Positions 30,965 to 40,387 of a DNA stretch of 64,000 nucleotides are shown here, piece by piece. The position numbers and the translations under genes were made by a program. Position 1 is the stretch's first letter. The number at the start of each line of letters is the position of its first letter. The stretch lies in assembly GCF_010509575.1 (NCBI RefSeq), contig NZ_CP048437.1, forward strand, positions 682,001 through 746,000. Reading direction: 5' to 3'. The notes beneath the pieces are model-generated. The model was not told the DNA's origin, ran no database searches, and worked only from the letters and a program-made list of their open reading frames with translations. Source of the stretch: Faecalibacterium duncaniae. GTDB taxonomy: Bacteria; Bacillota; Clostridia; Oscillospirales; Ruminococcaceae.

Positions 30965-31762
30965 ATGAGAACTTTGGAATATGGAAAAGAACATGAAAAG
31001 ACGCTGCTGTTTCTGCCGTGCACGGCGGAGCCGGAGTGGGCGTTCGCCGACTCGGTTGGCCTGCTTTCGCAGGATTACCATGTGATTCAGATCGTCTATG
31101 ACGGTCACGGCGAAACGGGAGAAGACTTTATCTCTGTGGAGACGACAGTAGACGAGGTAACAGATTGGCTGCAAGCGCGCGGCATTACCCACTTGAACGC
31201 GGCATATGGCTGTTCTCTGGGCGGTGCGTGTCTGACACGCTTTCTCGCCTTGGGAAAAATCCCGGTCGAGCGCGCCGTTATTGATGCAGGCATTACGCCG
31301 TATCGGATGCCGCTGATTTTGCGCCGTCTCGCCTGCCTGCGTGACAATCTTGGTTTCAGGCTCATAGCGAAGAGCCGCAAGGTCCTTGAGACGGTCTATC
31401 CGCCAGAGCGCTGGACGATGCCGGGGCGCGATCCAGTGAAGGAGTATGATGCGCTGGCGGCGTATCTGAAAACCTATTCAAAACGCACCGTCCGCAACAT
31501 TTTCTGGTCGGCGAACAATTATACTCTGCCGACGAAGCCGGCTGAAATGGGCTGCCAAATCACATATTGGTACGGCGAAGAGGAAAAGCAGGCGCGACAC
31601 AGCAATATCTGCTTTATAAAGCAATATTTTCCACGGGCGCAACTGCATGAAATTCCGAAGATGGATCACGCGGAGCTTGTGATGATGTATCCGCAGGAAT
31701 TTTACCGGAGAATCATGGCGTTCCTGACACAGGCACAGGCAGCTCAAAACGAAAGAGGCTGA
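30965..31762 (+). CDS. Alpha/beta hydrolase (2)
   Basis: A 265-residue protein with the same pattern as the hydrolase at 29142: LLFLPCTAEPEWAF near the N-terminus, YDGHGETGEDF, nucleophile elbow YGCSLGGAC (Ser about 86), and a C-terminal His in KMDHAELVM. The shared architecture suggests an old duplication. It starts at ATG 30965 after AAGGGGCG. Three membrane proteins follow on the same strand. Substrate is not predictable. Confidence 0.75.
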   Translation: MRTLEYGKEHEKTLLFLPCTAEPEWAFADSVGLLSQDYHVIQIVYDGHGETGEDFISVETTVDEVTDWLQARGITHLNAAYGCSLGGACLTRFLALGKIPVERAVIDAGITPYRMPLILRRLACLRDNLGFRLIAKSRKVLETVYPPERWTMPGRDPVKEYDALAAYLKTYSKRTVRNIFWSANNYTLPTKPAEMGCQITYWYGEEEKQARHSNICFIKQYFPRAQLHEIPKMDHAELVMMYPQEFYRRIMAFLTQAQAAQNERG

Positions 31763-31824
31763 AGAAAAGGAAGAATCAGAATGCTCTATCCGCAGCTTTT
31801 TGGATTCAACGGAGATATAGGCTT

Positions 31825-32319
31825 ATGAAAATCATCGTTGCAATTGCTTTTTATTTTCTGTATTGGGGCGTATGTTTTCTTGGAACAGGCACGGACAAGA
31901 AAAATCTCATGGGGCTGCGTTCTTATCCCGAAGAAGTTCAAAACCGTGTGCGAAGCGACCATCAGCTTGGAAAGGCTGTTCCGAAGGGAAAATCCACCGC
32001 TGCCATTTTGCTCAGTAATCTTCTTTTGTTTACAGTGGTGTTTTCCGTTTTGGGGCTTGCGTTGAAAAGTGTGCTGGGCCTAAACAATTACCTGTCAGCA
32101 TTTTGGTACTTCCTTGCATTCGGCGAGGGATTGGGCCTGTTCGATCTCCTTGTGATCGATCTGCTCTGGTGGCGCAGTACAAAACGCATCCGTTTCTCGT
32201 TTTTGCCGGAGAAGAAATACTATCAAAATCCGAAAAAGCATATCGAATCGTTTTGGCGCGGTATCCCGTTGTTTGCCGCAGCTGCCGCACTGGCAGCCTT
32301 GATCGTTACCGTGCTTTGA
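31825..32319 (+). CDS. Membrane protein, YD-x(3)-D family (1)
   Basis: A 164-residue protein with about four hydrophobic segments. It contains a cytoplasmic-looking loop with LMGLRSYPEEVQNRV and the motif LFDLLVIDLLWWRS in the third membrane region. The two following membrane genes carry the same plan (EIYDIIFFDWVLLCH and NIYDGVVIDKLWVGH), so the three form one paralogous family. I do not recognise it by name. Conserved Asp residues within a membrane segment suggest transport or catalysis of a lipid-like substrate, which is speculation. Start ATG 31825 has only a weak site (GGAGATATAGG). Confidence 0.65.
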   Translation: MKIIVAIAFYFLYWGVCFLGTGTDKKNLMGLRSYPEEVQNRVRSDHQLGKAVPKGKSTAAILLSNLLLFTVVFSVLGLALKSVLGLNNYLSAFWYFLAFGEGLGLFDLLVIDLLWWRSTKRIRFSFLPEKKYYQNPKKHIESFWRGIPLFAAAAALAALIVTVL

Positions 32320-32429
32320 AACAATACATGGGAGATGCTCCTCGCTGTATGGCCTCATCAAATACCCCGACGCGGGAATGCAATGATCTGCCATATTTGC
32401 GGACGTGAAGGAGAGAAGGTAAAGTCGAA

Positions 32430-32921
32430 ATGAAAATCACGGTTCTTGTAACGCTCATGGTATTTCTGGCATACTTTCTTGTTTTATACGGCGGGGTGGG
32501 TTTCATTCAGGACAAGCGTTTTTTCTCATCCGCACCAAAGGAAAATCTGGACGCAATCCCCGATACAAAGGAACGATTTCCCGGCGCACATAGTATCGGC
32601 TGGGTGATTGAGATCATTGCCATCCTGCTTTTTCTCGCTGCGGCGGCACTAAGCGTATGGGACGGCGTCAGAAACGGCTTCGGCTTCCTGGACTTCTTTG
32701 TGCGGTTTCTTACCGTGCTCTACGCCATGGAGATCTACGACATCATTTTCTTTGACTGGGTGCTGCTGTGTCACTCCAATTTCTTTCCGCATTTCTATCC
32801 GGAGCTGAAGGGCGTGGTCGGTCCGCATATGTTCGGCTATAACAAGCGAACACATATCCGGCACTTTGTAATCTACATTCCCGCCTCCGCTGTGGCAGCG
32901 TGGCTTTGCGCACTGCTTTGA
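32430..32921 (+). CDS. Membrane protein, YD-x(3)-D family (2)
   Basis: A 163-residue protein with four predicted membrane segments and the family motif AMEIYDIIFFDWVLLCHSNF. A soluble loop (KENLDAIPDTKERFPGAH) separates the first two segments, where the paralogues have YPEEVQNR or YPKEVQDR. GAAGGAGAGAAGG lies upstream of ATG 32430. It belongs to the trio 31825-33594. No known family name is assigned; the repeated occurrence next to hydrolases suggests a shared pathway. Confidence 0.65.
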   Translation: MKITVLVTLMVFLAYFLVLYGGVGFIQDKRFFSSAPKENLDAIPDTKERFPGAHSIGWVIEIIAILLFLAAAALSVWDGVRNGFGFLDFFVRFLTVLYAMEIYDIIFFDWVLLCHSNFFPHFYPELKGVVGPHMFGYNKRTHIRHFVIYIPASAVAAWLCALL

Positions 32922-32965
32922 GGACGTGTGACAGAAGCAATCGTTTTGGGAGGCAGAGATTTTCT

Positions 32966-33118
32966 ATGCGTGTGATAAAAAAAGTCCTGCATGAAAAAAG
33001 AAAAACAACAGAAGCCCATATCCAGCAGCTTCAGCATAAGGGAAAACAAGGAATCCGCTACACCGCGATGATGCCAGATGCCCGATTCGCACGCAGACTG
33101 AGAGGAGAAAAACAATGA
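32966..33118 (+). CDS. Small basic protein, possible
   Basis: A 50-residue, very basic frame from ATG 32966, with GGAGG about 12 bases upstream, ending at TGA 33116-33118 that overlaps the next ATG. The overlap suggests translational coupling, but the long spacing and Lys/Arg-rich content leave doubt. No motif. Confidence 0.35.
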   Translation: MRVIKKVLHEKRKTTEAHIQQLQHKGKQGIRYTAMMPDARFARRLRGEKQ

Positions 33119-33594
33119 TCGTACTGCAACTGCTGCTTTATTGTCTGCTGTTTACCGCAATGGTAAAAATCGCTGTGATCGGCGGTGCTGTCAATGGACT
33201 GTACTTTTATCCCAAGGAGGTGCAGGATCGCGCCATCGAACTGGGACTGATCGACCGCAATACGATGAACCGGAAACGAAAATGCTTTATGATACCGTTC
33301 TTTATCGTGATGCTTGCTGCTCTTGTGCTGATCATCGGTTTGTGGAACGGGGCTTCCTCCTTTGGTGAGGCCTATTGGCAGGCGCTGCTGTTTCTTGAGG
33401 TTATGAATATCTATGACGGCGTTGTAATCGACAAGCTATGGGTCGGGCACAGCCAGTTTTGGGTGCTGCCAGGGCTTGAAGATGCGCCGTTCGTGCAGAC
33501 ATGGAGGCAGGTGCTGAAAAAGCGAAGCATACTGGCGCTAATCTGGGTTGCAGGAGCGGCAATTGTCGGCGGCATTGTCCATTTGATTTTCTAA
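33115..33594 (+). CDS. Membrane protein, YD-x(3)-D family (3)
   Basis: A 159-residue protein with four hydrophobic segments. It shares GLYFYPKEVQDRAIELGL with copy 1 (SYPEEVQNRV) and LEVMNIYDGVVIDKLWVGHS with copies 1 and 2. GAGAGGAG precedes ATG 33115. The three members differ substantially, so the duplication is old. Function is unknown. Confidence 0.65.
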   Translation: MIVLQLLLYCLLFTAMVKIAVIGGAVNGLYFYPKEVQDRAIELGLIDRNTMNRKRKCFMIPFFIVMLAALVLIIGLWNGASSFGEAYWQALLFLEVMNIYDGVVIDKLWVGHSQFWVLPGLEDAPFVQTWRQVLKKRSILALIWVAGAAIVGGIVHLIF

Positions 33595-33654
33595 GAAGTT
33601 GGAAATTGCCCAAATGAAAAGCAGAATCATGAACTGCAATCGGAGTCAAAAAAG

Positions 33655-33912
33655 ATGAAGACGGAGAAACCGAAAAAGCTGATTCGATGGTACATTCTCG
33701 GTGCGATCGGAGCAGTACTGACGATCCTGGCGGCAGGCATTGTGGTGCCCGCTTTGTCCTATCTGCTCAGCTTTGCCGCCGGAGCCATGCTGTATGTGGT
33801 GGTGGAGGAGCTGATCCCGGAAATGTCGCAGGGGCAGCACTCTAACGTCGGCACGGTGTTTTTTGCGGTAGGCTTCAGCGTGATGATGGTACTGGATGTG
33901 GCACTGGGATAG
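33655..33912 (+). pseudogene. ZIP-family metal transporter, C-terminal fragment
   Basis: An 85-codon frame whose last 60 residues match the C-terminus of ZIP transporters (LSFAAGAMLYVVVEELIPE, then HSNVGTVFFAVGF and MMVLDVALG). A full ZIP has about 250-270 residues and eight helices, so six helices are missing. The start has a poor ribosome site. Most likely a remnant left by rearrangement in the operon. Confidence 0.7.
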
Positions 33913-33960
33913 CGCATGGTTGAGAAAATTGCGATGCAAGGGGCGAAGAAAGGAAAAACA

Positions 33961-34054
33961 TGAAAGACAGAGATCTGCCAGTTGACCACAGCTGCCATTC
34001 CAAGCCCTGCAAAAGACGGATTGTGGAGATCGGATTGAATAAACAGTATGATTG
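33961..34054 (+). CDS. Tiny Cys/His peptide, possible
   Basis: A 31-codon frame from ATG 33961 with AAAGGAAA upstream, containing DHSCHSKPC. It overlaps the start of the AraC gene. It could be a leader or spurious. Confidence 0.25.
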
Positions 34055-35025
34055 ATATCATTTTTCATGACAAAACGGGGGTCACTCCCTATAATCCCGG
34101 ACAAACAGGCGGCTTTGAAAATGCGGCCGGAAGTGGAGAAATTCACTATTACCGGCTGTTTGATGGCGTGGGGATCATGCTGCTGCGGCTGGAGATGGAG
34201 ACCTATACGGAAATCCGCACGCAGATCGGTATGATAGAGATCAATTTCTGCATCAATGGCCGTTTTGAAACCAGCTTTTCCATGCGTGATAGCGTTCTGC
34301 TAAAGCCGGGGGATATGGCCGTCAGCTGCTACGACGGACGGCATGGAACACGTTCAGAGTCACGGTTCCCGCTGGGCTGTTACGAAGGGCTGTGTCTGGA
34401 AGTTGATCCAGCAGCCGCTCAGAACTGGCTTGAGAAGAACGCACCGGGCTTTTCGGTGGATTTTGCGGTACTGAAGCAGAATCTTCTGGGAAACCGATGG
34501 TTCATGTTCGGTACGGCAGGACCCCGCTGTGAGCACGTTTTCCGGGAATTGTACGAAAATGCGCCCTACATGGATCTCCGGTTCCTACGGCTCAAGGTGG
34601 TGGAGCTGTTGATGCTGCTGAGCCGCATTCCGCAGGAGGAAGGAACGGACTTGTACTGTTCTACCGAACAGACCGAACTGGCACACCATCTCCGGGATCA
34701 CCTTCTGACAAACCGGGAGGGGTATGTCTCCCTTGCGCAGCTGGCAGAAGAACACGGGATCTCGGTTTCGCACCTGCAAAAAATGTTCAAACAGGTCTAC
34801 GGTGTGCCAGTATACCACTATATCAAGGAATACCGTCTGGAACAGGCTGCCGTAGAGCTTGTCCGGAGCGCAAAGCCCATTACGCAGATCGCACAGAATG
34901 CAGGATATGACAACGCCAGCAAGTTTTCGGAGGCTTTCCGGAAACGATATGGAACGACCCCGTCGCAGTACCGCACCCACGCAAATGGACTCGCAAAACG
35001 GAGCAGGGAAATCAGAATGGAGTAG
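34048..35025 (+). CDS. AraC-family transcriptional regulator
   Basis: A 325-residue regulator. The N-terminal ~200 residues form a ligand-sensing region without a clear cupin motif. The C-terminal ~100 residues hold the double helix-turn-helix: LAQLAEEHGISVSHLQKMFKQ and the signature PITQIAQNAGYDNASKFSEAFRKRYGTTPSQYR. It lies directly upstream of a lipoprotein and a heterodimeric ABC exporter. In Firmicutes such AraC genes often accompany iron-siderophore or exporter ABC pairs and activate them. Start ATG 34048 has little visible ribosome site. Confidence 0.9.
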   Translation: MIDIIFHDKTGVTPYNPGQTGGFENAAGSGEIHYYRLFDGVGIMLLRLEMETYTEIRTQIGMIEINFCINGRFETSFSMRDSVLLKPGDMAVSCYDGRHGTRSESRFPLGCYEGLCLEVDPAAAQNWLEKNAPGFSVDFAVLKQNLLGNRWFMFGTAGPRCEHVFRELYENAPYMDLRFLRLKVVELLMLLSRIPQEEGTDLYCSTEQTELAHHLRDHLLTNREGYVSLAQLAEEHGISVSHLQKMFKQVYGVPVYHYIKEYRLEQAAVELVRSAKPITQIAQNAGYDNASKFSEAFRKRYGTTPSQYRTHANGLAKRSREIRME

Positions 35026-35098
35026 TCCACGGCCGAAAAATATGCTAAAGTACAGAGCGGTTAGAACAAACTTACTTTAAAACCGGAGGTACTTTCAT

Positions 35099-35854
35099 AT
35101 GATGATGAAAAAGAAATTTGTTGCAGTGGCCTTGTCTGCGGTCTGCCTGCTGTCTGCTGTCGGCTGCGGCCAGCAGAGCGCAAGCACAGCGTCTTCGGCA
35201 TCCAGCGTTTCCTCCTCGGTGGCTTCTTCGGCTTCCGCAAGTCAGGTAATGGATGCGGAGGATTATCTGTCTGGTATCAGCGGGACTTATGTGGAACTGT
35301 TCCCGGAGATGGCAAAGAGTGAATACCGGAATTTGTGGATCGACGCTGCGACTCCGCTGGTAGGCGAGGACAATGCGGAATCGGCTACGGATATGCTGCT
35401 GGGAATGTGCATGGCAGAGCCGTATGGCGAGGAGGCTGTTGAAAAATATGCAGCAGATCCGGACAGCACGGCGTTCAACTGCTATTTTCTGGGTGGCGTG
35501 GAAAAATTCGTGATGAATGGCGACACCATCACCGGTCTGGATGCGCAAGGACAGGAAGTGTTTGCACACACCTACCAGAAACTGGATGTGGACAATGAAA
35601 ACAGCTTCCTCTTCTACCAGAGCGAGGATGCGGATTCCGGGGAGTTTACCTACTTTGCCTTTGCGCCCGATACGATGGAAACGACGTATCATCTGGAATT
35701 CCGCTATGCAGAGGATCTCGACGACCTGCAGAGCTGGTATGAAGGAAATTATGCTTATTGGAATGCTGCCGCCATCGCAGAGGACTATGATCAGGCAACT
35801 ATGGAAAATGTCATTGAACTTTTCGTCACGGAAAATTTGTCTGAGGCAGAATAA
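35099..35854 (+). CDS. Lipoprotein of unknown function
   Basis: A 251-residue exported lipoprotein: basic start, hydrophobic run, lipobox LLSAVGCG, then a Ser/Ala-rich linker. The globular part begins DYLSGISGTYVELFPEMAKSEY and has acidic, Met-rich stretches. The start ATG 35099 follows GGAGGT. It is placed between the AraC regulator and two ABC exporter genes. The fold is not recognised; a substrate-capturing or metal-binding role is possible but unproven. Confidence 0.75.
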   Translation: MMMKKKFVAVALSAVCLLSAVGCGQQSASTASSASSVSSSVASSASASQVMDAEDYLSGISGTYVELFPEMAKSEYRNLWIDAATPLVGEDNAESATDMLLGMCMAEPYGEEAVEKYAADPDSTAFNCYFLGGVEKFVMNGDTITGLDAQGQEVFAHTYQKLDVDNENSFLFYQSEDADSGEFTYFAFAPDTMETTYHLEFRYAEDLDDLQSWYEGNYAYWNAAAIAEDYDQATMENVIELFVTENLSEAE

Positions 35855-35922
35855 ACGGCACATGCGCACCCGATCATGTCAGGCGGTACGCATGGCAATA
35901 TTACGGTAAGGATGTGATTTGA

Positions 35923-37692
35923 TTGAAAAAACGATCGGACTTTTCCCGGCTGATGGGCTATGCAGGCGGACATCGGGTATTCACCTATGCTTCACTGGTG
36001 CTCTCCGCTGTCAGCGCACTGATGGCGCTGATCCCGTTCCTCTATATCTGGATGATCCTGCGGGATGTGCTGAACGCAGCGCCAAACTATGCGCAGGCGG
36101 TGAACATCCCTCGTTACGGCTGGATGGCAGTGTTATTCGCGGTGCTGTCTTACCTCATTTACATTGCGGCGCTGATGTGCTCCCATCTGTCGGCGTTCCG
36201 GGTGGCGACCAATCTGCGGCTGGCGGTGTCGGAGCATCTGGCGGTGCTGCCGCTGGGCTTTGCCGAGAACTTCGGCAGCGGCAAGCTGCGTAAGATCATC
36301 CACGAGAGCACCGGAGCCGCCGAGACCTATCTTGCCCACCAGCTGCCCGACCAGTACAACGCCATCGCCACCCCGGTGGGGCTGCTTGTGCTGCTGCTGG
36401 CGTTCGACTGGCGGCTGGGTCTGCTGAGCCTTGCGCCGGTGGTGTTGGCTTTCCTCATCATGGCGACCATGACTGGCAAGCGGATGGCTGAAAAAATGCG
36501 GCAGTACGGCAACGCCTTGGAGGCGATGTCCAATGAGGCCGTGGAGTACGTCCGGGGTATCCCGGTGGTCAAGACCTTCGGGCAATCGGTATTTTCCTTC
36601 AAAAAGTTCAAGGCCACCATTGATGAGTATGAAAAGTGGGTCATCTCCTACACCAAAGACCTGCGCCTGCCCATGATGTTCTACACCGCTGCCGTCAACG
36701 GTGTGTTCGCCTTTTTGATCGCGGGCGGGCTGCTGTTCACGACCCACGGCGTCACCCCGGAGTTTCTGCTGAACCTGCTGTTCTATATCATCATCACGCC
36801 GGTGATCTCCCTGACCCTGACCCGTATAATGTACATGAGTGAGAACAAGATGGTGGTAGCGGATGCGCTGGCACGCATCGACTCGGTGCTGGAGACGGCG
36901 CCCATGCAGGTGCAGGCTGTTCCGCAACACCCGCAGGATGCCTCTGTCACGCTGCGGGATGTGCATTTCAGCTACGACGGAAAAACCGAGGTCATCAAGG
37001 GTGTTTCGCTGGACATTCAGCCGGGGCAGACGGTGGCTTTCGTTGGCCCCTCCGGCGGTGGCAAATCCACGCTGGCAAACCTTGTCTGCCGGTTCTTTGA
37101 TGTGCAGAGTGGCAGCGTCCGGGTGGGCGGAGCGGATGTGCGGGATATCCCCAAGGAAGAACTGATGGATACCATCTCCTTTGTGTTCCAGAACAGCCGC
37201 CTGCTCAAGGGCAGCATTCTGGACAACGTCCGTCTGGGTAGGCCGCAGGCCACCGAAGCCGAGGTGCTGGCAGCACTGAATGCGGCGCAGTGCATGGATA
37301 TTGTGGAGAAATTTCCGGCGGGCATCCATACCGTCATTGGCACCAAGGGCGTGTATCTTTCCGGCGGCGAGCAGCAGCGCATTGCCATTGCCCGTGCCAT
37401 GCTGAAAAATGCGTCCATCCTGATTCTGGACGAGGCCACCGCCTTTGCCGACCCGGACAATGAAGCAAAAGTACAGGCGGCTTTTGCCCAGCTTGCCAAG
37501 GGCAAAACGGTGCTGATGATCGCACACCGCCTGTCCACCGTCGCCAACGCCGACTGCATCTATGTGGTGCAGGATGGGCAGATTGTGGAATCCGGCACAA
37601 AGGACGAACTGTGTGCGCAGAACGGCCTGTTTGCCCGGATGTGGCAGGAGTATCAGGCGTCGGTGCAGTGGAAGGTCGCAAAGGAGGGGTAA
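35923..37692 (+). CDS. ABC exporter, subunit 1
   Basis: A 589-residue type I ABC half-transporter with six membrane segments followed by an ATPase: Walker A GPSGGGKST (about residue 377), signature LSGGEQQR, Walker B ILILDEATAFADP, switch His in IAHRL. Start is TTG 35923 after AAGGATG. Subunit 2 follows after 3 bp, so they form a heterodimer. The motif layout (GGGKS, ATAFADP) matches IrtA/IrtB-like and other iron-complex or drug transporters. Direction and substrate are not established. Confidence 0.9.
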   Translation: MKKRSDFSRLMGYAGGHRVFTYASLVLSAVSALMALIPFLYIWMILRDVLNAAPNYAQAVNIPRYGWMAVLFAVLSYLIYIAALMCSHLSAFRVATNLRLAVSEHLAVLPLGFAENFGSGKLRKIIHESTGAAETYLAHQLPDQYNAIATPVGLLVLLLAFDWRLGLLSLAPVVLAFLIMATMTGKRMAEKMRQYGNALEAMSNEAVEYVRGIPVVKTFGQSVFSFKKFKATIDEYEKWVISYTKDLRLPMMFYTAAVNGVFAFLIAGGLLFTTHGVTPEFLLNLLFYIIITPVISLTLTRIMYMSENKMVVADALARIDSVLETAPMQVQAVPQHPQDASVTLRDVHFSYDGKTEVIKGVSLDIQPGQTVAFVGPSGGGKSTLANLVCRFFDVQSGSVRVGGADVRDIPKEELMDTISFVFQNSRLLKGSILDNVRLGRPQATEAEVLAALNAAQCMDIVEKFPAGIHTVIGTKGVYLSGGEQQRIAIARAMLKNASILILDEATAFADPDNEAKVQAAFAQLAKGKTVLMIAHRLSTVANADCIYVVQDGQIVESGTKDELCAQNGLFARMWQEYQASVQWKVAKEG

Positions 37693-37695
37693 GGA

Positions 37696-39423
37696 ATGAT
37701 CGAAAAAATTCAACACGCCACAGCCAGCTCCCCGGAGGGCGCAAAGGGGCTTGTAAAGGGCGTTCTGGCCTGTGCGTTCCAGAACATGGCGTTCATGCTG
37801 CCCACCGGGCTGTTGTATCTTCTGGTAAAGGACCTGCTGGCAGGCTCTACGAGCGGGAGAAACACCTTTTATCTGCTGGGATGCGTTGCCTGCTTTGTGC
37901 TGATTTTGCTGACCACATGGTTCCAGTACAACGGCACCTATTTTACCACTTATAAAGAGAGCGGCACCCGCCGCCTGACCCTTGCGGAGCGGCTGCGGAA
38001 GCTGCCTCTGTCCTTTTTCGGCAAGCGAGACCTTGCCGACCTGACCAGCACCATCATGGCAGACTGCGAGGTACTGGAAAAGGACTGCTCCCACTTCATC
38101 CCAGGTCTGTTCGGCTCCCTCATCTCCACGGTACTCATTGCCCTGAGCCTATTTGCCTTTGAGTGGCGGATGGCACTGGCGGCTCTGTGGGTCATTCCAG
38201 TATCGGTTGCCATCGTGGTGGGCAGCTATCGGGTACAGGATAAGGTGCAGGCCAGGACCATGGCGGCGAAAATGGCCTGTGCGGACGGCATTCAGGAGTA
38301 CATCGAGACCCTCCGGGACCTGAAAGCCAGCAATGCGGAGCAGCGGTATCTGTCCGGCCTTTCCGACAAAATTCGGGCAGTGGAAAAGCAGTCTATTGTG
38401 GCAGAGCTGGAAACAGCGCTGTTTGTGTCCTCCGCCGGCATGGTGCTCAAGCTGGGTATTGCGTCGGTGGCGCTCACCGGTTCGGTGCTGCTGGTGCAGG
38501 GCAGTATCGACGTACTGACCCTGTTTCTGTTCCTGATGGCGGCATCCCGGATGTACGACCCCATGCAGGGGGCTTTGCAGAATCTGGCGGCGGTCATCGC
38601 CATGCGTACCAATGTGGGGCGGATGAATGAGATTCTGGACGCTTCCCTGCAGACCGGCAGCGAGCAGCTGACCAATCAGGGCTGCGATATCGTGTTCGAC
38701 CATGTGGGCTTTGCCTATAACTCTGGCGAGACGGTTCTGCGGGATGTTTCCTTTACCGCAAAGCAGGGCGAGGTCACGGCACTGGTGGGCCCCTCCGGCG
38801 GCGGCAAGACCACTGTTTCCCGGCTGGCAGCACGGTTCTGGGATTACCAGAAGGGCAGCATCACCGTGGGCGGCATGGAGGTTTCCCAAATCGACCCGGA
38901 AAAGCTCATGAGCCTGTATTCCATCGTCTTTCAGGATGTGACCCTGTTTGACAACACGATCCTCGAAAACATCCGTCTGGGGCGCAAGGGGGCCACCGAC
39001 GAGGAGGTTCTGGCGGCGGCAAAGCTGGCAAACTGCGAGGAATTTGCCGAAAAGCTGCCGGACAAGTGGAACACCAACATCGGCGAGAATGGCTGCGCTC
39101 TTTCCGGCGGCGAGCGTCAGCGCATTTCCATCGCCCGTGCTTTTCTGAAGGATGCGCCTATCATCCTGCTGGACGAGGCCACCGCCAGCTTGGATGTGGA
39201 AAACGAAACTGCCATTCAGGAGGCACTATCCCGGCTCATAAAAAACAAGACCGTCCTCATCATCGCCCACCGGATGCGCACCGTAGCCGGTGCGGATCAG
39301 GTGGTGGTGCTGTCGGGTGGCATCGTGGCCGAGCAGGGCAGCCCGGCAGAGCTGTACGCCCGGAAGGGACTGTACACCCACATGGTGGATCTGCAGTCGG
39401 CAAGCCAGAACTGGACGATCTGA
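37696..39423 (+). CDS. ABC exporter, subunit 2
   Basis: A 575-residue partner of the gene at 35923. Six membrane segments, Walker A GPSGGGKTT, Q-loop SIVFQDVTLFD, signature LSGGERQR, Walker B IILLDEATASLDV, and His in IAHRM. Both subunits keep catalytic Glu, so both ATP sites may be active. GAGGGGTAAGGA precedes ATG 37696. It is the last gene of the plus-strand run from 29142. The serine recombinase remnant follows. Confidence 0.9.
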   Translation: MIEKIQHATASSPEGAKGLVKGVLACAFQNMAFMLPTGLLYLLVKDLLAGSTSGRNTFYLLGCVACFVLILLTTWFQYNGTYFTTYKESGTRRLTLAERLRKLPLSFFGKRDLADLTSTIMADCEVLEKDCSHFIPGLFGSLISTVLIALSLFAFEWRMALAALWVIPVSVAIVVGSYRVQDKVQARTMAAKMACADGIQEYIETLRDLKASNAEQRYLSGLSDKIRAVEKQSIVAELETALFVSSAGMVLKLGIASVALTGSVLLVQGSIDVLTLFLFLMAASRMYDPMQGALQNLAAVIAMRTNVGRMNEILDASLQTGSEQLTNQGCDIVFDHVGFAYNSGETVLRDVSFTAKQGEVTALVGPSGGGKTTVSRLAARFWDYQKGSITVGGMEVSQIDPEKLMSLYSIVFQDVTLFDNTILENIRLGRKGATDEEVLAAAKLANCEEFAEKLPDKWNTNIGENGCALSGGERQRISIARAFLKDAPIILLDEATASLDVENETAIQEALSRLIKNKTVLIIAHRMRTVAGADQVVVLSGGIVAEQGSPAELYARKGLYTHMVDLQSASQNWTI

Positions 39424-40283
39424 GAATGAGGGCGGCTTTTATTTGGGAAAAAGTCTTGCATTCAGTTAAAAACTGTGGTATATACATTATACGAAACACT
39501 ATTTTGAAAGAACGCTCCATCGTTCAATGATGTATAAATGGGAGGTGCCTGCCATGACCGCCGTGATCTATGCCCGCTATTCATCGGATAACCAGCGCGA
39601 AGAATCCATCGAAGGTCAAATCCGGGAATGTACGGCTTATGCCGAAAAGAACGGCATCACCATCGTCAAGCACTACATTGACCGTGCCATCTCTGCCAAG
39701 ACGGATAACCGCCCGGAGTTCCAGCAGATGATTAAGGACAGCGACAAGAAGCTGTTTGACATTGTGCTGGTCTGGAAGCTTGACCGCTTTGCCCGAAACC
39801 GCTACGACAGTGCCCGGTACAAGACTCAGCTGAAGCGAAACGGCGTGAAACTGGTATCGGCAACGGAAGTCATTTCGGCTGGCCCGGAGGGTATTATTCT
39901 GGAGTCGGTGCTGGAGGGCTACGCCGAATACTACTCCGCTGACCTGTCTGAAAAGGTCGTGCGCGGCATGACCGAGAACGCTCTCAAGGGCATTTATAAT
40001 GGTGGCACGATTCCGTTCGGATACATGATCGATGAGACCCGGCATTACCAGCCCGACCCGCTGCTGGCTCCGTATGTGGAGCAGACGTTCCAGAAGTATG
40101 CGGACGGTGCGACCATGACTGACCTGCGGGATTGGTTAAAGGCACACAACATCAAAAATTCAATGGGCGGAGAGATGTCCTACAATACGATTCAGCGGAT
40201 GCTGAGTAATCGCCGGTACATCGGCGAATTGCGTTTGCGGGATGTGGTACAGCCCAATGCAATCCCGGCATTGGTATCAGGTG

Positions 40284-40387
40284 AACTTGTCGGGGCAAGG
40301 CCCCTCCATCTTGCTACGCAAGACCGTTCTGTCGCTTAAAAGCCCCACTGGGGCTTTCATTGCTCCGTTTCGCTGCGCAAACGCGAA
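40284..40387. repeat. ~105-bp insertion inside recombinase copy 2
   Basis: Absent from copy 1. Its reverse complement matches the oriT-flanking stretch at about 27906-28012, including GCGTTTGCGAAGCG-like ends and the AAAGCCCC/GGGGCTTT hairpin. GTGAAC and GCGAAC at the edges may be a target duplication. It could be a miniature element or a recombined oriT fragment. Confidence 0.6.

Noticed and set aside
36133..38094. 653-codon minus-strand open frame
   Set aside because: Antisense of the two ABC exporter genes; composition is typical of a GC-skewed shadow (Gln/His/Arg-rich) and it crosses a gene boundary.
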